A stretch of 64,000 nt of DNA from Terriglobia bacterium. GTDB taxonomy: Bacteria; Acidobacteriota; Terriglobia; Bryobacterales; Bryobacteraceae. Positions 52,235 through 62,728 of the stretch are shown here, one piece after another. Position numbers and translations under genes: made by a program. The notes below the pieces were generated by a model that was not told where the DNA came from, did not search any database, and saw nothing but the letters and a program-made list of their open reading frames with translations. How positions within the stretch are numbered: the first letter of the stretch is position 1; every line of letters starts with the position of its first letter. The DNA is taken from NCBI GenBank assembly GCA_025358575.1, contig JANYJA010000144.1:1-64000 (forward strand), given 5' to 3'.

Positions 52235-55066
52235 TTATTGATGCGGGCGTGAGGCGCTGACCCCGAGCAAATTCATGTGCGCCGGTTGGTCCCGGTCACA
52301 ACGCAACTTGCCCTCCTGGTATTCCAGCTCCACCACTTGGATGTCTGTATGCTTTTCCCACCCCGGACCTTTGCCTTCCGCGTCCAGACCCACCTGATGC
52401 GTGAAGTAGAACATGTAAGCCCGGTCTCCACTAACCACAACATCGCAGTGGTTCCCTTTAGTCCGGTCCGTTGCGATGGTCCCAGGTTCTTGCAGCAGCC
52501 GCCGATCCTGTAAGATCCAGAGCAGGCAATCGTCGGAACGATACACTTCAAATCCGCCCCAGGCATCCACAATAAGCCAGTAACTATCCTTCCATCGAAA
52601 CGCCTTGGGTCCCTCGCCGCGGGAGCCGGGCAACGCCACGCCTTTACCGGTCCAATGATAAAGATCGGGACTATCGGCGTAGTAAATAGTGCCGTCTTTT
52701 GCGCGCTCGTTCTTGTACCACATACGCCAGTTTTGGTTGGGGAGTTGTATAACACTGGGATCGATCACACGGTCTGATCCCAGTTGTAAGGTGGATTCGT
52801 ACTTCCAGTCATTCAGATTATTGCTGGTCAGATGAATTATGTCGCGAGCGGCGTCCCAGCTATTGAATGTTCCGGGAACGATACTAAGGTACATGTGATA
52901 AAGCCCGTCGTGCGTGATGATTTCCGGAGCCCAGTGCGTATAGTCCGATTTGCCGTACGGAATCTGCGCGGTGCCGATATAATTCCACTGCGCGCCGCCA
53001 TCGCGACTTTCGGCGACACCGATCCGCGTCCCGTGAACCCAAGCAACGCCTTGCAGATTCGGCGCCCTCGCGCGCCGGTTCGTGTAGAACATCAGCCAAC
53101 GGCTATGCGCGCTGTCCCACACCAGCACCGGGTCGGCGGCTCCGTCGTATACCGGATCGCGATAAAGCGGCTTCGGCGCTAACTTGCCGACTGTTTGCGG
53201 CTCGGCCAGTGAAAACGCGATCATTGTGTCTGCCGTTTGCTCGCTGAAAAAACCGCCCCCACCCGCGGCAACCGCGACAAACTGCTGACCCTTGCTCGTG
53301 CGATAAGTGATGGGCGTGGCGTAAGCGCTGCCGTCAAGTGTGGCTGTCCACAGCTCTTTTCCAGTTGCCGCGTCGAATGCGCGGAACCGTTCGTCAGCCG
53401 AAGCTCCTATGAACACCAGACCGCCCGCGGTGGCGATCGAACCGCCGATGTTGGGCGTTCCCGTATTCCGAATCCCCACCTTCTCCAGAGCGCGGGTGAT
53501 GCCGAGCGGCACTTTCCAAACCGTCTCGCCCGTATCCACGTCGATCGCCGATAACGTTCCCCACGGCGGCTGCTGGCACGGGTAGTGATTGGTATCCCAA
53601 AACCGCGCATAGCCTCCCAGCGGACTGGTCCGTTCATACGCGTTCCGCGCGCCCTCGGGTTGCTTCGTCAACTGCCCGATCGCGCCCACTTCGTTCGCAT
53701 TCACGAAGATCAATTTCCGTTCAGGATCGTAGGACACGCCCGACCAAGTAGCTCCTCCGAGAGTGCCCGGGAAGACCAGCGTAGGCGTCAGATCAAATGG
53801 CGTATATCGACCGCGCGTCGTTAACTTAGCGAATAACTCCGCGCAATAGCGATGTGATTCGGCGGTGACCGTAGTCAAGTCCCCTGCCGTCATGGTGCTG
53901 CGCGAAAGCGGCGCGGGCTTCGTCGGGACCGGTTGCGTCGGCCATGTCTCTTCACCCGGAACCTGGCTCTGCGGCACGGGGGTTTCCGTCACGTCAAACA
54001 GCGGCCTGCCCGTCAGCCGATCCAGAATGAAGACCAGGCCCATCTTAGTTACTTCCACTACGGCGGGCTTTCCCTGCGCCGTGATCAGGGCCGGCGGGGC
54101 CGGAGGATCGTAATCCCACACGTCATGATGAACAAACTGGTAGTGCCACACCACTTCTCCAGTCTCCGCGCGCAGCGCTACCAGCGAGTCACCATAGAGA
54201 TTTTGGCCTTTCCGGTCACCGCCGTAAAAGTCATAGGCCGGAGAACCCACGGGCAAAAACAGCAGTCCGCGTTCTTCGTCGAGGGTCATAATCGACCAGA
54301 CATTCGTGCCAGTCCGTTCCTTCCATCCGTTGCCCTTCCATGTCTCGTGACCCGGTTCACCGGGTTGCGGAATCGTGTGGAATCTCCAAACCACTTTCCC
54401 AGTCTGAACATTGAAGGCGCGAACATCTCCGCTGGGACCGAGGCCTGGAGATTCGGGTACTTCGGCTCCGGTGATCACCATGTTTCGATAAATCACCGGA
54501 GGCGAGGTCACGTCATAGTTAGCGTTGGGAAACGAGTCTGCTACGCCCTGCCTAAGATCGATCTCGCCTTCGTCACCGAAGCCCGGAACTGGAAGGCCCG
54601 TGCGAGCGTTCAGAGCGATCAATCTTCCGTCCGACGTCCCCGCCAAAATCCGCGGCGGCACTCCCGCATTCCCAGGCCAATAGCTCAAACCTCGACTTGG
54701 CTTGTCATGCGCGGGCCGCTTCCTTCGGCTCCACGGGCTGAACGTCCATATCTCGTGCCCCGTGTTCGCATCCAGCGCGACAATCCGATTCGCTGTCGTT
54801 ACCAGATACATGACATCGTCGATGACTAGCGGAGTCGCTTCGAACGCAATTTGATGCTGCCCGCGCGGGGCGTCGTTGGCGAGTGGTGTAACGTCGCCCG
54901 TGTGATAGACCCAGGCCCGTTTAAGTCTAGTTACGTTGCCAGTATTGATTTCGCGTAGCGGCGAGTAACGAGCCCCGCCTGCATCGTGGCCATAAACAGG
55001 CCACCCCTCCTGAGCGGCAACGCCAGTGCCAATTAAGGTTAAGAATGCGATCGCAGTCCGGGTCAA
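52235..55066 (-). CDS. PQQ-dependent sugar dehydrogenase fused to a GH43-like propeller
   Basis: A 943-residue secreted fusion. After a signal peptide (FLTLIGTGVAAQEG), residues to about 620 form an eight-bladed quinoprotein dehydrogenase of the glucose dehydrogenase family. It has GGARYSPLREINTGNVTRLKRAW near the start, the catalytic aspartate region FVHHDVWDYDPPAPPAL, and GGATWSGVSYDPERKLIFVN. From about 630 a five-bladed GH43-type glycosidase-like domain follows: DGAADPVLVWD, HWAPEIITHDGLYHMYLS, VIDPSVIQLPNQNWRMWY and EGPKAFRWKDSYWLIVDAW. A single protein could release and oxidise a sugar. The membrane part of classical glucose dehydrogenase is absent. Confidence 0.85.
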   Translation of the reverse strand: MTRTAIAFLTLIGTGVAAQEGWPVYGHDAGGARYSPLREINTGNVTRLKRAWVYHTGDVTPLANDAPRGQHQIAFEATPLVIDDVMYLVTTANRIVALDANTGHEIWTFSPWSRRKRPAHDKPSRGLSYWPGNAGVPPRILAGTSDGRLIALNARTGLPVPGFGDEGEIDLRQGVADSFPNANYDVTSPPVIYRNMVITGAEVPESPGLGPSGDVRAFNVQTGKVVWRFHTIPQPGEPGHETWKGNGWKERTGTNVWSIMTLDEERGLLFLPVGSPAYDFYGGDRKGQNLYGDSLVALRAETGEVVWHYQFVHHDVWDYDPPAPPALITAQGKPAVVEVTKMGLVFILDRLTGRPLFDVTETPVPQSQVPGEETWPTQPVPTKPAPLSRSTMTAGDLTTVTAESHRYCAELFAKLTTRGRYTPFDLTPTLVFPGTLGGATWSGVSYDPERKLIFVNANEVGAIGQLTKQPEGARNAYERTSPLGGYARFWDTNHYPCQQPPWGTLSAIDVDTGETVWKVPLGITRALEKVGIRNTGTPNIGGSIATAGGLVFIGASADERFRAFDAATGKELWTATLDGSAYATPITYRTSKGQQFVAVAAGGGGFFSEQTADTMIAFSLAEPQTVGKLAPKPLYRDPVYDGAADPVLVWDSAHSRWLMFYTNRRARAPNLQGVAWVHGTRIGVAESRDGGAQWNYIGTAQIPYGKSDYTHWAPEIITHDGLYHMYLSIVPGTFNSWDAARDIIHLTSNNLNDWKYESTLQLGSDRVIDPSVIQLPNQNWRMWYKNERAKDGTIYYADSPDLYHWTGKGVALPGSRGEGPKAFRWKDSYWLIVDAWGGFEVYRSDDCLLWILQDRRLLQEPGTIATDRTKGNHCDVVVSGDRAYMFYFTHQVGLDAEGKGPGWEKHTDIQVVELEYQEGKLRCDRDQPAHMNLLGVSASRPHQ

Positions 55067-55195
55067 GGTCCTCTCAATCGTAAACTATTAGTCTCATGGA
55101 TGCGATCGACTCACGCTTCGGTATGGTCGGCGGGTCGACTCTGTGTCGGCACCCGGTCATCGTGCTTAAAAATTCGTGTGATAGATTCTGGAGTT

Positions 55196-56503
55196 ATGCC
55201 TGAGGCCGCTGCGGCTCCGAACGGCACCTCGATAACTTTCAATCGTTGGCTGATCCCCCTCGCCGCCATCGCGATTCACATTTGCATTGGCTCGGTGTAC
55301 TCGTGGAGCACGTTCAACAGGCCCATCAAAAATCTGTTCTCGGGCGATCCAGCTTGGTTCAGCCCGCCTTATACGACGTTCACGACAGCGCTGGTCCTTC
55401 TCGGTTTGAGCGCGGCATTCGGAGGACCTTGGGTCGAGCGTCGCGGGCCCCGAATCGCCGCAACCGCGGCGGCAATTTCCTTTGGCACCGGCCTGCTGAT
55501 CGGCGGATTCGGACTCTACACCAAGCATTCATCGCTCGTGTTTATTGGCATGGGCGTGATCGGCGGCATCGGTTGCGGTTTAGGGTACATCTCACCGGTA
55601 AGCACGCTGGTCAAATGGTTTCCAGACCGGCGCGGGATGGCAACCGGGATGGCCGTGATGGGGTTTGGAGGCGGTGCCTTTATCGCCGGTTATCTTAACG
55701 CATGGCTAATTGGAAATATCGGCGTGGCCGCGACAGTGGGCCTGTTAGGCGCGGGATATTTCGCCATCATGATGCTCGGGGCAAGGTTAATCAGGCGCCC
55801 TCCCACAGACTGGACGCCGCCGGGCTGGAGTTCGTCGGAGAAGCGCGGCGCCATGATCGCGCATCGAAGCGTTTCCCGAAACCAGGCCATCCGAACACCT
55901 CAGTTCTATCTTCTGTGGGCCATTCTGTTTATCAACGTGACTGCGGGAATAGGAATCCTGGCTCAGGCGAGTCCGATGGTGCAGGACATGTTTGGACGAA
56001 CACCTGCCCAGGCTGCTGCCCTTGTTTCTCTGATTAGCCTGTTTAACGCAGGCGGAAGATTTTTCTGGGCTTCCTTGTCGGATTACATTGGCCGGCGGGC
56101 GACGTATTTAGTGTTCTTTCTAGTTCAATTTGGTCTTTTCCTCTTGATTCCTGGATTCGGACCCCGCGGACAATGGTTGTTTTTTGAAATCGCACTCTGC
56201 ATCGTGCTGACGATGTACGGCGGCGGATTTGCAACGATCCCTGCATTCTTGGCGGATCTATTCGGTCCCTACAATGTGGGTGCCATTCATGGTGCCGTAT
56301 TGACGGCGTGGAGCGCGGCCGCGATCACGGGTCCCGTCATCATTACTGAGCTATCAAGGCGCAGCAAGGCTGCGCTCAAGCCGGGAATGTCGAAGGCGAA
56401 TATTTACGATCTGCCGCTGCACGTACTTGCAGGTCTGTTGGTTGTGGGCTTTGTCGTAACGCTTCTGGTTCGCCCGATTAAGGGCGGTGAAAAAGCAGTT
56501 TGA
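55196..56503 (+). CDS. MFS transporter, oxalate/formate antiporter (OFA) family
   Basis: A 435-residue inner-membrane transporter with twelve helices. ATG at 55196 has TGGAG ahead of it; an ATG 96 bases earlier adds only hydrophilic residues. Family features: IHICIGSVYSWSTFNRPI in helix 1, GIGCGLGYISPVSTLVKWFPDRRGMATGMAVMGFGGGAF in the helix 4-5 region, and GGRFFWASLSDYIGRR between helices 8 and 9. OFA members exchange small carboxylates such as oxalate, formate or lactate. It is divergent from the dehydrogenase-glycosidase gene. Confidence 0.9.
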   Translation: MPEAAAAPNGTSITFNRWLIPLAAIAIHICIGSVYSWSTFNRPIKNLFSGDPAWFSPPYTTFTTALVLLGLSAAFGGPWVERRGPRIAATAAAISFGTGLLIGGFGLYTKHSSLVFIGMGVIGGIGCGLGYISPVSTLVKWFPDRRGMATGMAVMGFGGGAFIAGYLNAWLIGNIGVAATVGLLGAGYFAIMMLGARLIRRPPTDWTPPGWSSSEKRGAMIAHRSVSRNQAIRTPQFYLLWAILFINVTAGIGILAQASPMVQDMFGRTPAQAAALVSLISLFNAGGRFFWASLSDYIGRRATYLVFFLVQFGLFLLIPGFGPRGQWLFFEIALCIVLTMYGGGFATIPAFLADLFGPYNVGAIHGAVLTAWSAAAITGPVIITELSRRSKAALKPGMSKANIYDLPLHVLAGLLVVGFVVTLLVRPIKGGEKAV

Positions 56504-56817
56504 AAACTGGGTGCGGGTCCCGTCAACCGCAAATCCGCCGATTAGTCTGCGGCAGGGACGTTTATGTGGCGGATGCTCCCGGACGCCGGGTACCAGATTG
56601 GTCGCCAAAGTTGTCAGCCGAGGGAAATCTTTGGCTACGAGTCCGCGCGGGTGACCTCCATCACAACGTCGGAGGGTATCCCGGAAAAGCCCACAGGATG
56701 CTGACGTGCTGCCAGTTGATGAAATCGATGATGCTGGCGACGGACACAGTCATTGATTCGCCTCCGAAAGGCGCCGGAGCAAGGCTCAAAATGGAGTATA
56801 GTCTTCCGCGCAGTTAG
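56500..56817 (+). CDS. Small hypothetical protein
   Basis: A 105-codon frame whose TTG start overlaps the stop of the transporter gene (TTGA). The second half reads like a structured small domain (VRAGDLHHNVGGYPGKAHRM, TCCQLMKSMM, SPPKGAGARLKMEYSLPRS), while the first half looks non-conserved. I do not recognise the family with certainty. Either it is a real coupled gene or the second half is what is left of a gene with a lost start. Confidence 0.35.
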   Translation: MKTGCGSRQPQIRRLVCGRDVYVADAPGRRVPDWSPKLSAEGNLWLRVRAGDLHHNVGGYPGKAHRMLTCCQLMKSMMLATDTVIDSPPKGAGARLKMEYSLPRS

Positions 56818-56837
56818 TCAATCAAACCGAGCACCAA

Positions 56838-57367
56838 TCACCGAGAGGTCTGGTAGACGACCGTGACGACGTTGTTAGCAAGATGCAGCGAGACGGGAAC
56901 CCATAAGCTGCCGCTCCATGCTCGCCAGAGGCCGAGCAAGATGGTGGAGGCGACCTGGATAAGTGATGCCTGCGTGATGCGCCAAGCTTGATATCGAAAA
57001 TGCTGAACGCTAAATAATAGACCCGAGGCTCCGATGGCGCCAATCGGCAAGCCTGTAGAGTGGGAGTCCAAATGCGGAAGATTAAGTAGGGCGACGATTC
57101 CGCCGCAAAGCCACGACGCTGCGGCGATCCAAACAGTACGCCAGGGTGTGTCCCGTCTCGGGGATTGAAGTGTTGGCCGCCGAAGAGAACGCAGAGTAAT
57201 GCGCAGGCAGTTAATGAAGTCACTCTAATCGCGGGAACGAGTTTCAACGGCGGTGCCGCGCGGGCGAGGAACCAATAGGATTGGTAATCGAGGCCGCTGA
57301 TCAACACCAACGAAACGCTGCCGACTAGCAGAAACGCAGCCCCCGTGAGCCTTTGGTTCCGAGTCAT
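56838..57367 (-). pseudogene. CPBP-family membrane protein, frameshifted
   Basis: The ATG at 57367 overlaps the queG stop (ATGA) and opens two membrane helices (LTGAAFLLVGSVSLVLISGLD and a second around residue 55). Near 57190 the reading shifts: the other frame continues with RTVWIAAASWLCGGIVALLNLP and then the CPBP patterns LLFSVQH (FxxxH) and SLHLANN (HxxxN), ending at 56838. The first CPBP motif, EExxxR, is missing where expected, so the protein would lack the catalytic glutamates even if the frame were restored. It could be a decaying gene or a sequencing error in a divergent, non-proteolytic member. Confidence 0.65.
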
Positions 57368-58389
57368 TGGGCACGTTCCAGCGCCCAGCGTGCCGCGTCG
57401 GAGACGATGGCTTGGGGGAATTTTGCGAGGCGCACTAGATGCTCCTGGAATCGAGGTTCGCCGCTGTTGCCCATCGCGATGGCGACGTTTCTGAGGAAGC
57501 CCGAGTAACGGGCGCGATTGATTGGCGATCCGGCGAACACGGTGCGGAACTCGGCTTCGGTGATGGAAGCGAGTTCGTTGAGCGGCGGGGCAAAATGGCG
57601 CGGGGCGAATTCAGAGTCGGCGTCGTTGGGTGCGCGGCTGTTCCACGGGCAGACGTCTTGGCAAATGTCGCATCCGAAGACGTGATTTCCCATGTTGGGG
57701 CGGAGAGCTTCCGGAATTCCGGTGCGAAGTTCGATCGTCAAATACGAAATGCAGAGACGCGAATCGACGCTGTAGCGGCCTTCAAACGGCACGATGGCAT
57801 CGGTGGGGCACACCTCGATGCAGCGCGTGCAAGTGCCGCATCGGTCGGGGGGCGGAGTGTTGGTTTCCAAAGAGAGGGAGAGCAATAATTCGCCCAGGAA
57901 GAACCACGAGCCGCTCTGCTGATTGATAAGACAGGTGTTCTTGCCAATCCATCCGAGACCAGCTTCGCGCGCGTAAGAGCGCTCAAGTAAAGGGCCGGTG
58001 TCGACGCAGATTTTGTATTCAAAATCGGTGTGTCCGCGAAGACGATCGACGACACGGGTGAGTCCGGCGCGAAGAACTTCATGATAGTCGTCGCCCCAGG
58101 CATAACGGGATATCCAGGCGCGGCCGCTTTCGGAAAAGCGCGTGGAATTAGGCTCGGGACCGTTGTAGAGCTTTCCGACGCAGAGAATGGATTGGACTGA
58201 GTTGAGCAGATTTCGCGGTTCGCCACGCACGGTCGCGCGCCGATCGGTGAGGTAGCTCATGGCGCCAGCCATGCCGGAATCGACCCACGCATGATAGCGC
58301 GCGGAATCGATCGATGGAACGGCGGCGGCGATGCCCGCCAGTTCGAATCCGCATTCCCGCGCAATCGTGAGCACCAAATCACGCGTCAC
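57364..58389 (-). CDS. queG: Epoxyqueuosine reductase
   Basis: A 341-residue cobalamin- and iron-sulfur-dependent enzyme that makes queuosine in tRNA from epoxyqueuosine. Two ferredoxin-type clusters are visible: [17 protein letters not shown] and [14 protein letters not shown]-terminal family motifs include [29 protein letters not shown], and [28 protein letters not shown]. Other queuosine genes are not in the window. The downstream CPBP remnant is coupled to it by a four-base overlap; it is divergent from purQ. Confidence 0.94.
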   Translation of the reverse strand: MTRDLVLTIARECGFELAGIAAAVPSIDSARYHAWVDSGMAGAMSYLTDRRATVRGEPRNLLNSVQSILCVGKLYNGPEPNSTRFSESGRAWISRYAWGDDYHEVLRAGLTRVVDRLRGHTDFEYKICVDTGPLLERSYAREAGLGWIGKNTCLINQQSGSWFFLGELLLSLSLETNTPPPDRCGTCTRCIEVCPTDAIVPFEGRYSVDSRLCISYLTIELRTGIPEALRPNMGNHVFGCDICQDVCPWNSRAPNDADSEFAPRHFAPPLNELASITEAEFRTVFAGSPINRARYSGFLRNVAIAMGNSGEPRFQEHLVRLAKFPQAIVSDAARWALERAQ

Positions 58390-58428
58390 AACTACAAGTT
58401 AGCGCGCTTGTTAAACTGGAAGCACTCC

Positions 58429-59100
58429 ATGAAAGCAGGCGTCATCGTCTTCCCAGGAAGCAACTGCGACCACGACGCGTGGTACGCCTTGAACCAGATT
58501 CCCGGCTGCACGGCGGAGTACATCTGGCACGAAAACACGTCCTTAGCGAACATTGATGCCGTGGTATTGCCGGGCGGATTTGCGTATGGCGATTACCTGC
58601 GCTGCGGCGCCATCGCTCACTTCGCGCCCATCATGTCGGCCATCAAGAAATTCGCGGCGGCGGGCGGTCCGGTGCTCGGCATCTGCAACGGGTTTCAGGT
58701 TCTGGTGGAAGCGGGACTGCTGCCCGGCGGTCTTATCCGCAATGCCGGATTGAAATTTCGCTGCGAAGAAGTGCGGCTGCGGACCGAAACCGCTAACTCC
58801 CCTTTCACCGCGAATCTCGCGCGCGGGCAAGTCCTGCGCATTCCAATCGCTCACGGCGAAGGCTGCTATTACGCCGATGACCGAACTTTGGACGAGCTTG
58901 ATAGTGAAGATCGCGTGGCGTTCCGGTATGTCGAGAACCCCAACGGCTCGCTGCGCGATATCGCGGGCATTCTCAACGCGCAGCGAAATATTCTCGGATT
59001 GATGCCGCACCCGGAGCGCGCCTGCGACCCGCTGATGGGCTCGACCGACGGCCTCGCCATTCTGCAAGGCCTGCTTTCGGCCGTCCCCGCCGCCCGATGA
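58429..59100 (+). CDS. purQ: Phosphoribosylformylglycinamidine synthase, glutaminase subunit
   Basis: A 223-residue class I glutaminase feeding ammonia to PurL in the fourth step of purine synthesis. Start at 58429 gives the canonical [17 protein letters not shown]. The nucleophile is in [19 protein letters not shown] and the histidine-glutamate pair in [10 protein letters not shown]. Its stop overlaps the purL ATG (ATGA). The small bridging subunit PurS, normally next to purQ, is not seen upstream, where queG is divergent. Confidence 0.95.
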   Translation: MKAGVIVFPGSNCDHDAWYALNQIPGCTAEYIWHENTSLANIDAVVLPGGFAYGDYLRCGAIAHFAPIMSAIKKFAAAGGPVLGICNGFQVLVEAGLLPGGLIRNAGLKFRCEEVRLRTETANSPFTANLARGQVLRIPIAHGEGCYYADDRTLDELDSEDRVAFRYVENPNGSLRDIAGILNAQRNILGLMPHPERACDPLMGSTDGLAILQGLLSAVPAAR

Positions 59101-61316
59101 CCACGATTACACCCGACCTGATTGCGCTTCATCAGTTGACTGAAGCGGAGTACCAGAAAATTGTCTCGCTGCTGGGGCGTGAACCAAGTTACACCGAGCT
59201 CGGCATCTTCAGCGTAATGTGGAGCGAGCATTGCTCGTATAAGAGTTCGCGGCTGCATCTGAAGAAGCTGCCGACGCGCGGCAAGCTGGTGGTGCAGGGT
59301 CCGGGCGAGAACGCGGGCATCATTGATATCGGCGGCGGCTACGTGATCGCATTCAAGATTGAATCGCACAATCACCCTAGCTTCATCGAACCCTTTCAAG
59401 GGGCGGCGACGGGTGTTGGCGGTATCTTGCGCGATATTTTCACGATGGGCGCGCGTCCCATCGCGGTGCTGGATTCGCTGCGGTTCGGACCGCTTGACGA
59501 TCCCACTGTGGGCGCGCGGAATCGCCGCATTGTGGAAGGTGTGGTTTCGGGAATTGCACATTATGGAAACTGTTTCGGCGTCCCGACCATCGGCGGCGAG
59601 TGTATTTTCGAGACTTGCTACAACGGGAATCCGCTGGTGAATGTGTTCGCTCTGGGCGTGTGCAAGAAGGACGAAATTTTCTACGCGAAGGCGAGCGGCA
59701 TTGGGAACCCGGTCATCTATGTAGGAGCTAAGACCGGGCGTGACGGGATTCACGGCGCGTCGATGGCGAGCGCCGAGTTCACCGAGGAATCGAAACAGAA
59801 GCGGCCCAATGTGCAGGTGGGCGATCCGTTTCTCGAAAAGCTGCTGCTGGAAGCTTGTCTCGAAGCGATGAAGACGGGCGCGATTGTCGGGATTCAGGAT
59901 ATGGGCGCGGCGGGGCTGACATCGTCGGGATGCGAAATGGGCAGCCGCGGCGACGTGGGGATCGATATGGATCTCGACCGCGTGCCACAGCGCGAAACCG
60001 GCATGACGGCGTACGAGATGATGCTTTCCGAATCGCAGGAGCGCATGTTGCTGGTGGCGGAAAAGGGCCGCGAGGAAGACGTGTTCGCGGTGTTCCGGAA
60101 GTGGGGGCTGGATGCGGTCACTATCGGCACGGTGACTCCGGACGGTCTGCTGCGCGTGCGGCACCATGGCGAAGTGGTGGCGGAGATTGCGAATTCCGCC
60201 CTGGCGCACGAGGCTCCTCTGTACGACCGTCCGCATACGCGGCCGCTGGCGGTGCCGCGTGCCCCGTCCGAGAAGCCCACGCCGTTGGCGGATCACACCA
60301 TTGCGCTTCAACGGCTTTTGCAATCGGCGGACATTTGCTCGAAGCGCTGGATTTGGGAGCAGTACGATTATCAGGTCCGCACGAATACGCTGACCGTTCC
60401 GGGCGGCGATGCGGCGATTGTGCGGATCAAAGAAACGGGCACGTCGGTCGCGATGTCGCTGGACGGCAATGGCCGCTACTGCTATCTGGACCCGCGCGAG
60501 GGGGCCAAGCTGGCGGTGGCGGAATGCTGCCGCAATCTCGCGACGGTTGGCGCGATGCCGGTCGCGACGACGAACAATCTGAACTTCGGAAACCCAGAGC
60601 GGCCTGAGATTATGGCGCAGCTTGTGGAGGCGATCGAGGGGATCGCCGAAGCGTGCGCGTTCTTCGAAGCTCCGATTACCGGTGGCAACGTGAGCCTTTA
60701 CAACGAGACGCTGGGCGAAGGGATCTATCCGACGCCGGTGCTCGGCATTGTGGGTCTGTTGCCGACACGCCCGCCCATCCCGACCGGGTTCCAGAGCGAG
60801 GGCGCTCAGATTCTGCTGCTCGGCGGTATCGGGAACTCCAACGAGACCCAGTTCGGTTCGAGCCAGTACGCCAAGGTGATTTATGGCACGCTATGGGGCC
60901 TTCCGCCCGCTCTGGATCTTGGTTATGAGAAACGCGTTCATGACGCGATGCGGGCCATGATCGACGCCGGTCTGGTGGAATCGGCGCACGATTGTAGCGA
61001 TGGCGGGCTTGCCGTCACGGCCGGAGAATGCTGCGTTGCTTACGGTGCGTCAATCTCGCTCGATTCGGCGCTCGCACCCGAAATGCTGCTGTTTCACGAG
61101 GGGCCATCTCGCATTATCGTGACCTCGAAACAGCCTCAAAAGGTTGCAGGGATTGCCCAGGAATTCCGTGTAGAGTGCGTCCGCATTGGCGTTACAATGA
61201 AAGAGCGGTTACAAATTCGAAATCGAGAGCAAATGCTGATCGATAACGAGATTGCACACCTTTTTTCCACTCTCGAACCCTTGCTTTTTCCAAACGGCAC
61301 TCACCTGCATGTTTAA
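59097..61316 (+). CDS. purL: Phosphoribosylformylglycinamidine synthase, synthetase subunit
   Basis: A 739-residue small-type PurL that forms FGAM from FGAR with ATP and ammonia from PurQ. Motifs: [74 protein letters not shown]-like metal site (given here as [14 protein letters not shown]), and [16 protein letters not shown]. It is coupled to purQ by overlap and followed five bases later by purF. The final 40 residues after the last domain are basic and less conserved than the rest. Confidence 0.95.
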   Translation: MTTITPDLIALHQLTEAEYQKIVSLLGREPSYTELGIFSVMWSEHCSYKSSRLHLKKLPTRGKLVVQGPGENAGIIDIGGGYVIAFKIESHNHPSFIEPFQGAATGVGGILRDIFTMGARPIAVLDSLRFGPLDDPTVGARNRRIVEGVVSGIAHYGNCFGVPTIGGECIFETCYNGNPLVNVFALGVCKKDEIFYAKASGIGNPVIYVGAKTGRDGIHGASMASAEFTEESKQKRPNVQVGDPFLEKLLLEACLEAMKTGAIVGIQDMGAAGLTSSGCEMGSRGDVGIDMDLDRVPQRETGMTAYEMMLSESQERMLLVAEKGREEDVFAVFRKWGLDAVTIGTVTPDGLLRVRHHGEVVAEIANSALAHEAPLYDRPHTRPLAVPRAPSEKPTPLADHTIALQRLLQSADICSKRWIWEQYDYQVRTNTLTVPGGDAAIVRIKETGTSVAMSLDGNGRYCYLDPREGAKLAVAECCRNLATVGAMPVATTNNLNFGNPERPEIMAQLVEAIEGIAEACAFFEAPITGGNVSLYNETLGEGIYPTPVLGIVGLLPTRPPIPTGFQSEGAQILLLGGIGNSNETQFGSSQYAKVIYGTLWGLPPALDLGYEKRVHDAMRAMIDAGLVESAHDCSDGGLAVTAGECCVAYGASISLDSALAPEMLLFHEGPSRIIVTSKQPQKVAGIAQEFRVECVRIGVTMKERLQIRNREQMLIDNEIAHLFSTLEPLLFPNGTHLHV

Positions 61317-61321
61317 AAAAT

Positions 61322-62728
61322 ATGTTCGATAAATTTCGTGAAGAATGTGCCGTCGTGGCTATTTACGGGCATCCGGAAGCTTCCAAGCTCGCTTACTTAG
61401 CTCTGTATGCGATGCAGCATCGCGGTCAGGAGAGCGCTGGAATTGTGACCAGCGACGGACGCGATACCTACAATCACAAGGCCATGGGGCACGTCGCGGA
61501 TATTTTCACAACCGAAGTGTTGCGCGATCTTCCGGGCGACATTGGAATCGGCCACACCCGTTATTCCACTGCGGGTGACACGGCGCTGCTGAATGCACAA
61601 CCATTTTCGGTTTCGTGCAACAAAGGGCGCATTGCGGTGGCGCACAATGGCAATATCACAAACGCGCAGGAACTTCGGCGCGATTTGGAACAACGCGGGG
61701 CTATCTTCCAGGCAAACAGCGATACCGAAGTGATTCTGCACTTGGTCGCGCATTCGGCGGAACGCACGCTGGCTGGGGCGTTACGCGATGCGCTGCTCCA
61801 ACTTGAGGGCGCGTTTTCGCTGGTGTTTCTGGCCGAAGATCGAATTATCGTGGCGCGCGACCCGCAGGGATTCCGTCCGCTGGCGATGGGACAGATGGCG
61901 CTGAAGGGTAAAGTTGCGCATGTCTTCGCGTCCGAAACCTGCGCTTTCGATTTGATTGACGCCGTGTACCTGAACGACGTGGAGCCGGGTGAGATGGTGA
62001 TCATCGGGCCTGAAGGGGTGACCCGCGAGCGCTATGCGCCGAAGCGCCCGCTTTCGCAATGCGTGTTCGAGCATGTGTACTTCTCGCGCCCCGATTCGAT
62101 TGTGTTCGGGCGTCCGGTGGAAGAATCGCGGGAGAATCTGGGGCGGCTTCTGGCGCGCGAAGCTCCCGCGGATGCGGACATCGTTGTGCCTGTGCCCGAT
62201 TCGGGCGTCGCTGCGGCTCTTGGCTACTCCACCGAATCCGGTCTGCCGTTTCGTCAGGCCCTGATTCGCAATCACTACGTAGGCCGCACGTTCATTGAAC
62301 CGTCGCAAGCCATTCGCGATTTCGGCGTCAAGCTCAAGCTGAACCCGGTGCGGCATCTGCTTGAAGGTAAACGCGTGATTTTGGTGGACGATTCCATTGT
62401 GCGCGGAACCACCAGCCGTAAGATTGTTCGCATGGTTCGCAACGCCGGCGCACGCGAAGTGCATCTTCGGGTCTCGTGTCCGCCGACAATCTCGCCTTGT
62501 TTCTACGGTGTCGACACGCCGACGAAGAATGAGCTAATCGCATCGAATAACACCGTCGAGGAAATCCGCAGGTTCGTCGAGGCGGATTCACTAGGCTATC
62601 TTTCGCTGGGTGGTCTGCGAAAAGCCGTTGACGACACACGCCACGAATATTGCTATGCGTGTTACACCGGTGATTACCCGACGGAACTGCGCGACTTAGA
62701 ACAACTAGTCGCCATTCAGCGTAAGTGA
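61322..62728 (+). CDS. purF: Amidophosphoribosyltransferase
   Basis: A 468-residue enzyme of the first committed purine step, making phosphoribosylamine from PRPP and glutamine. The glutaminase nucleophile is Cys9 after a short propeptide (MFDKFREEC), followed by LYAMQHRGQESAGI and GHTRYSTAG. The phosphoribosyltransferase domain has the PRPP loop VILVDDSIVRGTTSRKIV. The C-terminal CYACYTGDYP region is typical of the iron-sulfur cluster form. Last core gene of purQLF; the DinB gene start overlaps its stop. Confidence 0.95.
   Translation: MFDKFREECAVVAIYGHPEASKLAYLALYAMQHRGQESAGIVTSDGRDTYNHKAMGHVADIFTTEVLRDLPGDIGIGHTRYSTAGDTALLNAQPFSVSCNKGRIAVAHNGNITNAQELRRDLEQRGAIFQANSDTEVILHLVAHSAERTLAGALRDALLQLEGAFSLVFLAEDRIIVARDPQGFRPLAMGQMALKGKVAHVFASETCAFDLIDAVYLNDVEPGEMVIIGPEGVTRERYAPKRPLSQCVFEHVYFSRPDSIVFGRPVEESRENLGRLLAREAPADADIVVPVPDSGVAAALGYSTESGLPFRQALIRNHYVGRTFIEPSQAIRDFGVKLKLNPVRHLLEGKRVILVDDSIVRGTTSRKIVRMVRNAGAREVHLRVSCPPTISPCFYGVDTPTKNELIASNNTVEEIRRFVEADSLGYLSLGGLRKAVDDTRHEYCYACYTGDYPTELRDLEQLVAIQRK

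Noticed and set aside
53933-54829. 298-codon frame on the plus strand
   Set aside because: Antisense shadow of the dehydrogenase-glycosidase gene with no recognisable domain.
58869-60323. 484-codon frame on the minus strand
   Set aside because: It is antisense to purQ and purL, which have complete family motifs. It is rich in His, Arg and Gln, as shadow frames in GC-rich DNA are.
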